DNA from: Lachnospiraceae bacterium
GTDB taxonomy: Bacteria > Bacillota > Clostridia > Lachnospirales > Lachnospiraceae
Assembly (NCBI GenBank): GCA_017620375.1
Contig: JAFZQN010000006.1
Location: 1 to 32,169, forward strand
DNA: 32,169 nucleotides
Direction of reading: 5' to 3'
Positions 7,217-14,994 of the stretch are shown piece after piece. Each line of letters begins with the position of its first letter. The stretch's first letter is position 1. A program made the position numbers and the translations under genes. The notes under the pieces were generated by a model. It was not told the origin of the DNA. It did not search any database and worked only from the letters and a program-made list of their open reading frames with translations.

Positions 7217-10200
7217 TTATTGTCTTACAAACCGGAAATATTTAAAATCAAAATCGCATCCCGGTAAAAATACAAAGCCCACGGTATTTGTGCCCTTGGC
7301 ACCTTTTATTAAAAAGCTCCTCTCAATGTATTCATCCGAACCTTCAAACTCGAGCAGCTCGGTCTTTACTCCTTCATCGCCGTCAAATTTAAGATGGATA
7401 GAATTATTGGCAAGCTTTGACCTTCCGCATATGATCAGTTTACCGGCATTACTTTCACCGAAGTCCATACCGTCAAACTCTATCGTAACATTGTTTCCGA
7501 TACCGGTTATGGCTTCTCCGTCTTCAGTATAAGTATCCCCGTATATCCTGCTCCTTTGGTTTAAAGTAAGCTTTTCATATGCTTTTTCCGGCTTTTTGAA
7601 CATAAATCCCTTAAAATGATATTTGTCATCCGCCGTAAAGTAGATATTTGTAACACCTTTGAGCTTCTTATTCAGATAGAATGTACCGGGCTGGTATACA
7701 TTCCATATGCTCTTCATCTTGTACCTTCCGTCGCAAAGAAGTGTACTTCCGGCTTCTCCGGGTCTGCCTTCCCAGATGCCGAGCTTATATTCCTCATCGT
7801 TTAATGTAAATATCGGTATGGTCACTTCATCGGACCCCAGCTCCCCAAAATCTACATTTTCAAAACCGAAATAGCTGTCTTCCCCACGAGGAGTAGCTAT
7901 TCCTTTTTCATTTCCGTTTCCTATCTCTCCCTTTGAATCCGTATACAGAGAGCCCGATACAAACTCATAAGGATTGATGAAGGCTTTACCGAGACCCTCT
8001 GCCTTAAACTCCAGAGAGGATATCACCTTGACAACTCTCTCACCGTTGTAAGCCATGGCTCTCAGTCTGAACTCACCGTCGCCTTGTGCATTCAGCTTGA
8101 AAAATTGTCCTTCGGGACTGCTAAACGGTTCAAGCTTAACCATATTGGTCGGTACAGCTTTATCGTTGACCGCTGCCCACTTGATTTCATTGTAAGTGGC
8201 GTTTTCGGGACATATCTCCGCTTTTATGAGCAGTTCTTTTCTGTCCGGCGTAAACACCCTGCTGCCGTTTTCCTTATCAACGAGTTTTAGTTTGATGTTT
8301 CTTATGGGTATCTCTTTGCTTATGGGCTTATGACCTCTTTGACCGTACACGTTCTTAAGCATCATATTGTCCCCGAAACTAGGAGCGCCGTGTAACACAA
8401 AGTCACTGTAGTCAACCTGTTCTTTATCTTCGGGATTTCCTGTATTTTCAACGTACAGGTTATATTCGGCCGACCAAAGCTTTTCCGATGTTACTACTAT
8501 CTTCATCTTGCCGTACCTTCCCTTTGTACCGACAGCGGCAAGCAGCTTTCCTGAAAACAGTCTTCTATTGTCGCACTTATAGTTTTCGTTATCGGTACTG
8601 TCACCGTTATCGAGGCCCCTCAGCTCTCCGGCACCCGTGACAAGTACATGTACTCTGTTATTGGCATTTTCTACGGTATTTCCGTCCTTGTCCACCGCAT
8701 TTATCTCAAAAAACAGGGTATCTTCACCATGGTAATTTTCCTTTATTACCAGTCTTTCGGCATCACCGAAGGATCTTACCTTACCGATAGCCGCTTCTTT
8801 TTCGTTTAGATAAGCCACCGCCTTTATCGTACCCTTGCGGTAAGGTATCTGCCACGAAGGAGTAAGGTTAGTCCCGTGATAATGATCTATACATGCACTT
8901 CCTATAAGTTCATATTTCCCTTTTTTGAATGCATCACCTGTATTATCATCTGTCCATTCTCTAAAATATAATTCCACCTTATCACAGTTGGAAGCCACTC
9001 TCACATCTATAAGCTGGCCTTCGTTAAAATCCCAGTAAGGGAATATATGTACAAAAGGAGCAGTCTCAGGATCAGTCCAGCTGCCCTTAAACATATAGTA
9101 GGTATCTTTAGGGAACCCTGCAGTATCGATCTGTCCGAAATAAGAATTTTTCGTATGATACGGTGTGGGTTCTCCTATATAATCAAACCCTGTCCATATA
9201 AACTGTCCCTGGCTGTATCTTCTGTCACGGTCCATAGTAAGAACGTACTCTGTGGAAGGAGCTCCCCAGCTGGTAGTACAGTTACCGAGAGAAGAACACT
9301 GTTCATCGTCATCAGCCAATACTAATGTTGAAAGAGGGAAATGATATATACCTCTGCTCTGTACCGTCGAACAGGTCTCACTTCCGTATATCTTCCAATC
9401 CGGATGATCCTTATGCTGTTCATCATACAGACGCTCACCGTAATTATATCCCGCCATCTTAAGAACATCGGTACAGCTTCTTGCCCCTTCCCAGGCCATA
9501 AAGTTGGATGCATGGGTGACCGGTGCGTTACCGGCAGGATCACTTTCTTCCACAGCTTTTTTCATATCAAGTGTAAGCTCAGGTGCAGTATCATCCGCAT
9601 GGCAGTCATATATTTCATTTCCTATGCTCCACATGATGACGGACGGATGGTTCCTGTCACGTCTTATCCAAGCTCTGATATCCTGTCTGTAGTTTTTTTC
9701 AAAGAATCTGGCATAGTCATACTCCGTCTTAGGTCTTCTCCACATATCAAAGCCTTCGGAGTCTATCATGATGCCCATCTCATCGGCAAGTTCCATCAGG
9801 ATGCGTGCGGGCATATTATGAGAAGTCCTTACAGCATTGACGCCCATTTTTTTAAGCATCACAAACTTTCTTCTCATAGCGTCTTTATTGAATGCCGCTC
9901 CAAACAGTCCCAGATCATGATGTTCACATGCTCCGTTTATCTTTACATGCCTTCCGTTAAGAAAGAAGCCGTTATCCGTTGTATACTCTATGGTCCTGAG
10001 TCCGAATCCGGTCTTATATGTATCGAGTACACGGTCCTGCTGCTTTACTGTAATTTCAAGTTCATAGTTTTCCGGTGATGTGATATCCCAGACTCTTCCG
10101 TTTTCTATGATAAATTCTGTACGGTATACCCTGGTTTGTTCACCGACTGCTTTTGAAACCGTTTTACTATCCGAATCCAAAATAACGGTTTCGCTCCTTT

Positions 10201-10903
10201 TATATTTCACGATATCCGATGTTTCTGCATATAGACTTTCAGGTATATCCGAATACTTAACATCCCTGCATATGCATTCTCCTGCATTATCACTTACAGG
10301 CTTATGCTTTATATCAAACTCGAAGTCTACCGCTCCGTTTTCCGGTCCTTCCACTTCTATGTCTGCAGTCACCTTCCATTTTCCACGTGTTCCGTCTTCT
10401 ATATGCTCTGCAAAAACATATACTCCGTCAGTCGCGATATGGGTATCGTTTACTACCTTAAAGGTCACATCCCTGAATATACCGGCTCCGCTGTACCAGC
10501 GTGAATTGGGTGACTGATGCTGTATCACGACCTTAAGCTCGTTGATACCTTCCAACGGCTTTTCCTTATAATCATTAATATCTTTTAAATAATCTGTAAT
10601 ATCAAATTCGAATGGGGAATACCCGTATCTGTGCACTCCAACTTCTTTTCCGTTCACGAAAATAACGGAGTTCATATAAACTCCGTCAAAATTAACCAGA
10701 TAACGTTTGCCCTGCTCTTTCTCAATGCCAAACTGTTTTTTGTAATAACCCGTACCGTTTCCGTACAGATCGTCACAATCATATATCATCCAGTCATGAG
10801 GGAGATTGACCTGTATATAACCGTCGTCTGTAAAATCTTCTCCCTCACGTAAAAGCTTGAATTCCCAAAGATCATTTATTTTTGCTTCTTTTCTGCCATC
10901 CAT
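7217..10903 (-). CDS. large cytoplasmic GH2 glycosidase (beta-galactosidase-like)
   Basis: 1228 residues. The N-terminal third is the GH2 sugar-binding and immunoglobulin-like domains (LPHDWMI, then a GYSPFEFDITDYL segment). The TIM barrel carries the acid/base E430 (WSIGNE) and nucleophile E509 (YGSE). The C-terminal 550 residues contain a DUF4982-like Ig domain and two beta-sandwich modules ending the protein, making it longer than LacZ. No signal peptide is seen, so the substrate must be imported. ATG 10903 is supported by AGGGG 8 nt upstream; a TTG 30 nt earlier lacks a site. Likely beta-galactosidase, but beta-glucuronidase or beta-mannosidase activity cannot be excluded. It heads the U32/hydrolase/acyltransferase cluster. 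Confidence 0.88.
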   Translation of the reverse strand: MDGRKEAKINDLWEFKLLREGEDFTDDGYIQVNLPHDWMIYDCDDLYGNGTGYYKKQFGIEKEQGKRYLVNFDGVYMNSVIFVNGKEVGVHRYGYSPFEFDITDYLKDINDYKEKPLEGINELKVVIQHQSPNSRWYSGAGIFRDVTFKVVNDTHIATDGVYVFAEHIEDGTRGKWKVTADIEVEGPENGAVDFEFDIKHKPVSDNAGECICRDVKYSDIPESLYAETSDIVKYKRSETVILDSDSKTVSKAVGEQTRVYRTEFIIENGRVWDITSPENYELEITVKQQDRVLDTYKTGFGLRTIEYTTDNGFFLNGRHVKINGACEHHDLGLFGAAFNKDAMRRKFVMLKKMGVNAVRTSHNMPARILMELADEMGIMIDSEGFDMWRRPKTEYDYARFFEKNYRQDIRAWIRRDRNHPSVIMWSIGNEIYDCHADDTAPELTLDMKKAVEESDPAGNAPVTHASNFMAWEGARSCTDVLKMAGYNYGERLYDEQHKDHPDWKIYGSETCSTVQSRGIYHFPLSTLVLADDDEQCSSLGNCTTSWGAPSTEYVLTMDRDRRYSQGQFIWTGFDYIGEPTPYHTKNSYFGQIDTAGFPKDTYYMFKGSWTDPETAPFVHIFPYWDFNEGQLIDVRVASNCDKVELYFREWTDDNTGDAFKKGKYELIGSACIDHYHGTNLTPSWQIPYRKGTIKAVAYLNEKEAAIGKVRSFGDAERLVIKENYHGEDTLFFEINAVDKDGNTVENANNRVHVLVTGAGELRGLDNGDSTDNENYKCDNRRLFSGKLLAAVGTKGRYGKMKIVVTSEKLWSAEYNLYVENTGNPEDKEQVDYSDFVLHGAPSFGDNMMLKNVYGQRGHKPISKEIPIRNIKLKLVDKENGSRVFTPDRKELLIKAEICPENATYNEIKWAAVNDKAVPTNMVKLEPFSSPEGQFFKLNAQGDGEFRLRAMAYNGERVVKVISSLEFKAEGLGKAFINPYEFVSGSLYTDSKGEIGNGNEKGIATPRGEDSYFGFENVDFGELGSDEVTIPIFTLNDEEYKLGIWEGRPGEAGSTLLCDGRYKMKSIWNVYQPGTFYLNKKLKGVTNIYFTADDKYHFKGFMFKKPEKAYEKLTLNQRSRIYGDTYTEDGEAITGIGNNVTIEFDGMDFGESNAGKLIICGRSKLANNSIHLKFDGDEGVKTELLEFEGSDEYIERSFLIKGAKGTNTVGFVFLPGCDFDFKYFRFVRQ

Positions 10904-10945
10904 AGCGTAAACCCCTGAACTGTATTTGGTCAACGATCGATACGA

Positions 10946-11521
10946 TCACTGTCTGTCATAATACTTCTTTCCTCCGCTCGGCAGGAAATATGTTCTTATA
11001 TATCCATCCTTGGAAAGAACTACAAACTCATTTGTATCCTCAACATAATATACGTAGTCACCATCCTCAGCTTCCGTCTTATGCAGAGCCTTCGGATTAT
11101 TGATAACATCGGATGCTGCCTTCTCATAGCTTTCCCTTGAGTCAAAGCCCATCTCTATACCATGCTTCTCATAATGCTGGTCGAGCAGACTATAGTTTCT
11201 GAAACGATACTTAACATATTTTGTCTCAGGTGTAGGTGTAGCTGTAGGCTTGGGTGTTGCCGTGGGCTTAGGTGTAGCTGTAGGTTTGGGAGTAGCCGTG
11301 GGCTTAGGTGTTGCCGTGGGCTTCTCTGTAGGTACGGGTTCTTCCGTAACTGTAATTACAGCCTCTTCCGTAGGTTCGGGCTCGTCTGTAATATCTGCAT
11401 TTTCAGTAGGCACCGGTTCATCTATCGCCTGTTCAACTTCTCTTGCCTTTTCCTCCGAACATCCGGCAAAGATGCAAAGAGAAAGTATGCATATGAACAA
11501 AAACAAAAATCTCTTTTTCAT
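10946..11521 (-). CDS. lipoprotein with Thr-Pro linker and toxin-like C-terminal domain
   Basis: 191 residues. The signal peptide ends in lipobox FAGC, with lipidated C21. An acidic Thr/Pro/Glu region and five KPTATP hexapeptides follow (to about residue 100). The last 85 residues form a compact domain: a HYEKHG segment, a helix (SYEKAASDVI), then strands with a D..TNEFVV..DG.IRTYF.PS.G..YY pattern. This resembles BECR-fold RNase toxins (CdiA-CT, colicin D/E5-like, phage Barnase-EndoU group) and the C-terminal domains of some phage head morphogenesis proteins; that match is from memory. ATG 11521 is used since GGAGA lies just upstream, inside a longer ATG 11533 reading. The upstream small acidic gene could be its immunity partner. 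As a lipoprotein the domain would face outward. Confidence 0.75.
   Translation of the reverse strand: MKKRFLFLFICILSLCIFAGCSEEKAREVEQAIDEPVPTENADITDEPEPTEEAVITVTEEPVPTEKPTATPKPTATPKPTATPKPTATPKPTATPTPETKYVKYRFRNYSLLDQHYEKHGIEMGFDSRESYEKAASDVINNPKALHKTEAEDGDYVYYVEDTNEFVVLSKDGYIRTYFLPSGGKKYYDRQ
11235..11324 (-). repeat. five 18-bp tandem units encoding KPTATP
   Basis: Units start at 11235, 11253, 11271, 11289 and 11307, each 18 bp with a few synonymous changes. They encode the Pro/Thr-rich stalk of the lipoprotein and could vary in copy number between strains. Confidence 0.85.
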
Positions 11522-11569
11522 AGCTGTCTCCATATATTATCTCAATTATTATTGTCTAAGTATCAGCGT

Positions 11570-11908
11570 TTACATACCGCAGATGGTAAATACCACGTCA
11601 TCGTTTTTACCGTCTCCTATCCAAGTATCAAGCTCTGCCATACATTCAGCAGCCTCATTTGAAAACTGAGGAGCTTCTTTTTTAAGGTCTGCGAATTCGG
11701 AAGCATTTACCTGGGTAAGTCCGTAGTAATCAAACTGCGGCAATACCGATGAGAAAAACCTTCTGAGCTTCAGTTCATAAAATGTTTCCTCAGCTATATA
11801 CATTGAATCGATATGCCAGCACTCTCCGTCATATTTTCCTCTCTGGAATTCTATAAACTCACTGCTGCCTGTTTTTTTTCTGTCTTCTTCAGTTATTAAA
11901 TATCTCAT
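11570..11908 (-). CDS. small acidic protein, candidate immunity or regulatory partner
   Basis: 112 residues, no recognised family, no signal peptide or membrane segment. It is acidic with mixed alpha/beta character and ends in VVFTICGM. AAAGGTG precedes ATG 11908. It lies immediately downstream of a perfect-consensus promoter and 48 nt before the toxin-like lipoprotein gene, so the two are almost certainly cotranscribed. Size, acidity and pairing fit an immunity protein, but immunity genes usually follow the toxin gene, whereas this one precedes it. The function is therefore only a hypothesis. Confidence 0.7.
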   Translation of the reverse strand: MRYLITEEDRKKTGSSEFIEFQRGKYDGECWHIDSMYIAEETFYELKLRRFFSSVLPQFDYYGLTQVNASEFADLKKEAPQFSNEAAECMAELDTWIGDGKNDDVVFTICGM

Positions 11909-11965
11909 TAGTTCACCTTTTATAATTAATTTATCATTTGTTTCTGATCAATACCCTAATAATTT

Positions 11966-11994
11966 ATTATACTTCCATACCCATTTTATGTCAA
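11966..11994 (-). promoter_or_regulatory. perfect-consensus sigma-A promoter
   Basis: On minus, TTGACA (11989-11994), exactly 17 nt, TATAAT (11966-11971). Both hexamers match consensus fully. It starts right after the tRNA-Ser terminator and drives the small acidic gene, the lipoprotein gene and possibly the GH2 cluster. Confidence 0.85.
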
Positions 11995-11996
11995 CG

Positions 11997-12040
11997 AAAA
12001 AATCCCTCAAACCCGTGTCTATACAAGGTTTGAGGGATTT
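11997..12040 (-). terminator. intrinsic terminator of tRNA-Ser
   Basis: A 13-bp stem (12001-12013 with 12027-12039) followed on minus by a run of six T residues. It lies 3 nt after the tRNA 3' end and directly abuts the next promoter. Confidence 0.85.
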
Positions 12041-12042
12041 AG

Positions 12043-12128
12043 CGGAGACGGTGGGATTCGAACCCACGAGACGTTGCCGCCTACCTGATTTCGAGTCAGG
12101 GCCGTTATGACCACTTCGATACGTCTCC
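12043..12128 (-). tRNA. tRNA-Ser (anticodon CGA)
   Basis: The 86-nt cloverleaf has acceptor GGAGACG/CGTCTCC, anticodon stem CCTGA/TCAGG with loop CTCGAAA (anticodon CGA, reads UCG), a long variable arm as in class II tRNAs, and T-loop GTTCGAATC. Discriminator is G; CCA is not encoded and must be added by a nucleotidyltransferase. Confidence 0.95.
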
Positions 12129-12149
12129 ATTTGTTCCAAAACATATGAG

Positions 12150-12178
12150 ATTATACTATATCGTCATAAGATTTGCAA
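12150..12178 (-). promoter_or_regulatory. promoter of tRNA-Ser within the holA 3' end
   Basis: On minus, TTGCAA (12173-12178), 17 nt, TATAAT (12150-12155), placing the start about 15 nt before the tRNA 5' end. The -35 box lies inside the last codons of holA. Confidence 0.65.
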
Positions 12179-13139
12179 GCATTATTTCGAGTCCGAGCTG
12201 CTCTCCTATATTACCCGCTTTAATGGCATACTCGGTGTTTACTATATACTCTATCGAGTCCTTAAGCTTTTGTGAGCTGTAGTTTCTCACCTTTTGCATC
12301 TGTTTCTTTATAAGCCAGTCAGCCGTCTTTGTCCTGGACGCTATCTCAGATGCGGAACATCCTTCCTCGAGCAGTTCTCTTATCGTTAGAAGTCTTCCGT
12401 AATTCTTTCTGATAACAGCCATGATGCCGAAGGAGTTTTCTCTTAAGGTTACCAGGTCACCGTACAGACTGAATACCTTATTTCCGTCATGTACAAGTAT
12501 TGCGTCCACCATATCGAATATCTTATTCTCTACCTGCATGGAGCATACTTCATCTATGACTTTGCGGTCGATACCGATACCGTCACCTGCATAAGCTATG
12601 CATTTATCAACTTCATTCATAACGGTATTTAAATCATCCCCAACACTTGATATCAGGTATTCACAGTCCCTTTCGCTTATACCTTTTCCGGCTTTCTTTA
12701 TCCTTGAGGCTGCAAACATCTTTATTTCGGCCATGGTAAGTTTTTTTAGTTCCGTGATACATCCCTGCTTCTGTATGGCCTTATACAGTCTGCTTCTCTT
12801 ATCCACCTCTTCGTCCACTATCATTATCGTGGTAGTCTCAGGGATATTCGGGATATAATCGGCTAAGCCCAGATCCTTTTTAAACGCAGATACCTTATCC
12901 AAAAGTACCAGTCTTCTGTCTCCGAAAAAAGGCATCGTATCGGCAAAGCCTGTGATAGCGGTCACATTTTCCGGCATACTGTCAAAATAAGCATAGTTCA
13001 TACTCTCATCTTCGGGAATGATAGCTTTTTTGAGACGGTTTTTATAATACCGCACAAGATAAGGTTCATCCCCACAGATAAGATATACACGCTCATATTT
13101 TCCGTTTTCTATGTCCGCATCTATCTTTTGTTTCTGCAT
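12156..13139 (-). CDS. holA: DNA polymerase III subunit delta
   Basis: 327 residues, the normal length for the clamp-loader delta subunit, which opens the sliding clamp. The N-terminal domain opens with YERVYLICGDEPYLVRYYKNRLKKA, typical of HolA, followed by an AAA+-like region without a Walker A lysine and a C-terminal helical collar (residues about 215-327). GGAGAA precedes the start. It follows psd by 18 nt and is transcribed from the pssA promoter. In many Firmicutes holA directly follows comEC; here pssA, psd and a structured element lie between. Confidence 0.92.
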   Translation of the reverse strand: MQKQKIDADIENGKYERVYLICGDEPYLVRYYKNRLKKAIIPEDESMNYAYFDSMPENVTAITGFADTMPFFGDRRLVLLDKVSAFKKDLGLADYIPNIPETTTIMIVDEEVDKRSRLYKAIQKQGCITELKKLTMAEIKMFAASRIKKAGKGISERDCEYLISSVGDDLNTVMNEVDKCIAYAGDGIGIDRKVIDEVCSMQVENKIFDMVDAILVHDGNKVFSLYGDLVTLRENSFGIMAVIRKNYGRLLTIRELLEEGCSASEIASRTKTADWLIKKQMQKVRNYSSQKLKDSIEYIVNTEYAIKAGNIGEQLGLEIMLANLMTI

Positions 13140-13157
13140 GTATTCTCCGTGATAAGA

Positions 13158-14021
13158 TCACTGTTTGCTTCCGATATGCTCTCCCATCTTTACCAGAGTC
13201 TCATAACCTTCATGTGTGTTTTTGATGATATCCTCATCAGGCGACGCACAACCCTTAGGTATGAAAAGACATATCGTTGAGCCGCCAAATTCAAAGTAAC
13301 CTTTTTCTTCGCCTTTTTCGACAAACTCACATTCTTTATAATTCACTATCCTGCCGACACCCATGGCGCCCACTTCCATCTGAATGATACGTCCGAAGTG
13401 ATCCGTATCCAAAACCGTATATGCCCTGCAGTTCTGGGCAAATACACTTGTATTCTCCAGTGCCACGGGATTAACAGTATGAAATACGCCCGGTATATAA
13501 TAGTTTTCATGCTGATAGCCGCTGTCCGGGTAACAGTACCTGTGGTAATTATCCACCGTAAGTCTTATTACATACAGCCAGCCACCCTCAAGCTCCTCCG
13601 AAAGTTCCCTGTCGAGAAGCAGGGATTTTACGGAATAATCTATATTCTTGATGTTGACTACCAGACTGTCCGATATCGGATACACCGTAACCTTTCCGTC
13701 GGAAGGTGATACAAGTATCTCGTCAGCCGGATCGATCGGGCGTTTACTTTTCTTTATCTTTCTGGTGAAGAAGTCATTATAACTCTTATAATACTTCTTC
13801 TCATAGTCGGATATCCTTATCTTGTTCTTCTTTATGAACGGATCGATCTTAAGTGTGGATATCCTCGTATTCATGTATATCTCGATAAGCCTTGTGAGCT
13901 TATCTGATATCATGGCCTTAAGTATGCAGCGTCCCGGCTTGGTATTGTACAGGAACTTTAAAAACCTGTCCTGTGACGTACTTACTTCATATTCATTACC
14001 TGATCTGTCTCTATAATTCAT
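13158..14021 (-). CDS. psd: phosphatidylserine decarboxylase proenzyme
   Basis: 287 residues. The enzyme makes phosphatidylethanolamine from phosphatidylserine at the membrane. The self-cleavage motif is F-G-GST near residue 250; cleavage before Ser creates the pyruvoyl group. The region DPADEILVSPSDGKV and the catalytic His in YHRYCYP are conserved. ATG 14021 is chosen because AGAGGA lies just upstream and it then follows the pssA stop by 8 nt; an ATG at 14048 would overlap pssA and has no site. Its partner PssA is directly upstream. Confidence 0.93.
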   Translation of the reverse strand: MNYRDRSGNEYEVSTSQDRFLKFLYNTKPGRCILKAMISDKLTRLIEIYMNTRISTLKIDPFIKKNKIRISDYEKKYYKSYNDFFTRKIKKSKRPIDPADEILVSPSDGKVTVYPISDSLVVNIKNIDYSVKSLLLDRELSEELEGGWLYVIRLTVDNYHRYCYPDSGYQHENYYIPGVFHTVNPVALENTSVFAQNCRAYTVLDTDHFGRIIQMEVGAMGVGRIVNYKECEFVEKGEEKGYFEFGGSTICLFIPKGCASPDEDIIKNTHEGYETLVKMGEHIGSKQ

Positions 14022-14029
14022 ATATCCTC

Positions 14030-14671
14030 TCATGGTGTGAAGAAGCATGCTACAAGTATAGCAACTCCGAATATACCTACGGGTATCAGCTTTTTACCGT
14101 TAAGCTTGAACATCTTAAAGTTAAACACATAGAGGAATGCCACTATGGCAAGTCCTATGGTCATGATAAGTGCAAATACATTACCGTCTGTAAAATACTT
14201 TGCATTGTATAACCCGGGTATGATAAGTGCAGAATTGGTAACAGGGAGTCCCTGATAACCGGTACGCTTCTTTCCGCCTTCTTTTTCCTGACGCTCTTCT
14301 TCGGTTACATTAAAGTATGCAAGTCTTATAACCGCACAGAGTCCAAAGGTAAGTCCGACGATAAGAGCAATAATATTGATAGGACTTCCGGAATGGTAAT
14401 AGGCTATAAAGTATACAAGTACTGCAGGCTGGATACCAAAGCTTACAAGGTCACACAGTGAATCGATCTGGATACCGAACTTTTTCTCGGTCTCGGTCCT
14501 CTTCCTTGTCCTTGCAACGGGTCCGTCTATCATATCACATAAGCCCGATAAGAGCAGGCAGAATAAAGCCGCTTTAAAGCTACCGTTGGATGCAAAGAAC
14601 ATACCGAGGCCTGCTGAAACGAGACTTAAGTAAGTGATAATAACCGTATAATTATAGATTCCGACAAGCAT
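14030..14671 (-). CDS. pssA: CDP-diacylglycerol-serine O-phosphatidyltransferase
   Basis: 213 residues with several membrane helices. The CDP-alcohol phosphotransferase signature DG-xx-AR-x(9)-G-xxx-D-xxx-D is present (D46, D49, D70, D74 as metal and nucleotide ligands). It makes phosphatidylserine, the substrate of the adjacent Psd. The start at ATG 14671 has GGAGGG 8 nt upstream; the in-frame upstream codons back to 14704 have no site. First gene of the pssA-psd-holA unit. Confidence 0.93.
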   Translation of the reverse strand: MLVGIYNYTVIITYLSLVSAGLGMFFASNGSFKAALFCLLLSGLCDMIDGPVARTRKRTETEKKFGIQIDSLCDLVSFGIQPAVLVYFIAYYHSGSPINIIALIVGLTFGLCAVIRLAYFNVTEEERQEKEGGKKRTGYQGLPVTNSALIIPGLYNAKYFTDGNVFALIMTIGLAIVAFLYVFNFKMFKLNGKKLIPVGIFGVAILVACFFTP

Positions 14672-14738
14672 AAATTTTCCCTCCGGATATATCAGTAAAT
14701 ACAAAAAATGGGTCTTACGTATTTTAACTCAATTATTT

Positions 14739-14767
14739 AGTATAATCATTTACCTTTTTCATGTCAA
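14739..14767 (-). promoter_or_regulatory. sigma-A promoter of pssA-psd-holA
   Basis: On minus, TTGACA (14762-14767), 17 nt, TATACT (14739-14744). Leader of about 60 nt to ATG 14671. The structured element ends 18 bp upstream of the -35 box, so it is not part of this transcript's leader. Confidence 0.85.
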
Positions 14768-14785
14768 TTAACAATTTTGTGGATA

Positions 14786-14973
14786 GGGTTACTATTCGCG
14801 GTTGATCCGAATAAATGCCTTATGCAAGCTTGCTTGTAATAAGGCATTTAGGAAGGATTAGCCGGGGAGGCTGGACTAAGGTCAACGAATAAACGCAAGC
14901 TGCGTAAAGCAGCGGCCGACGGCAACGCCGGCGGGTTTATGAGTTACCTTAGTCCGGCCGTGAATAGTAACCC
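14786..14973. repeat. 188-nt branched palindromic element (MITE-like or structured RNA)
   Basis: The outer arms, 14786-14801 and 14958-14973, are 16-bp inverted repeats, GGGTTACTATTCGCGG against CCGTGAATAGTAACCC, differing only by a G-U-compatible pair. Inside are a 12-bp hairpin (14812-14823 with 14839-14850, with a palindromic HindIII-like tip), a second 12-bp stem (14871-14882 with 14946-14957, one G-U) that directly abuts the outer right arm, and nested smaller stems (14899-14903/14909-14913; ATAAAC 14889-14894 with GTTTAT 14935-14940). No ORF fits. It fills most of the 14672-14994 gap between comEC and pssA and may terminate comEC. Confidence 0.75.
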
Positions 14974-14994
14974 GTCCCCCCTTAACCTGCGCCC

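Noticed and set aside
9341..10078. 245-codon open frame on plus opposite the GH2 gene
   Set aside because: The GH2 frame contains the catalytic motifs and has a ribosome site; the opposite frame has no known features and reflects codon bias.
11162..11662. Cys/Arg/Leu-rich repeat frame opposite the lipoprotein, resembling a Cys-repeat peptide
   Set aside because: It is the complement of the KPTATP tandem repeat; the lipobox and ribosome site place the real gene on minus.
11948..12139. Open frame of 63 codons on minus
   Set aside because: It runs through the tRNA-Ser gene and its terminator; the tRNA explains the sequence.
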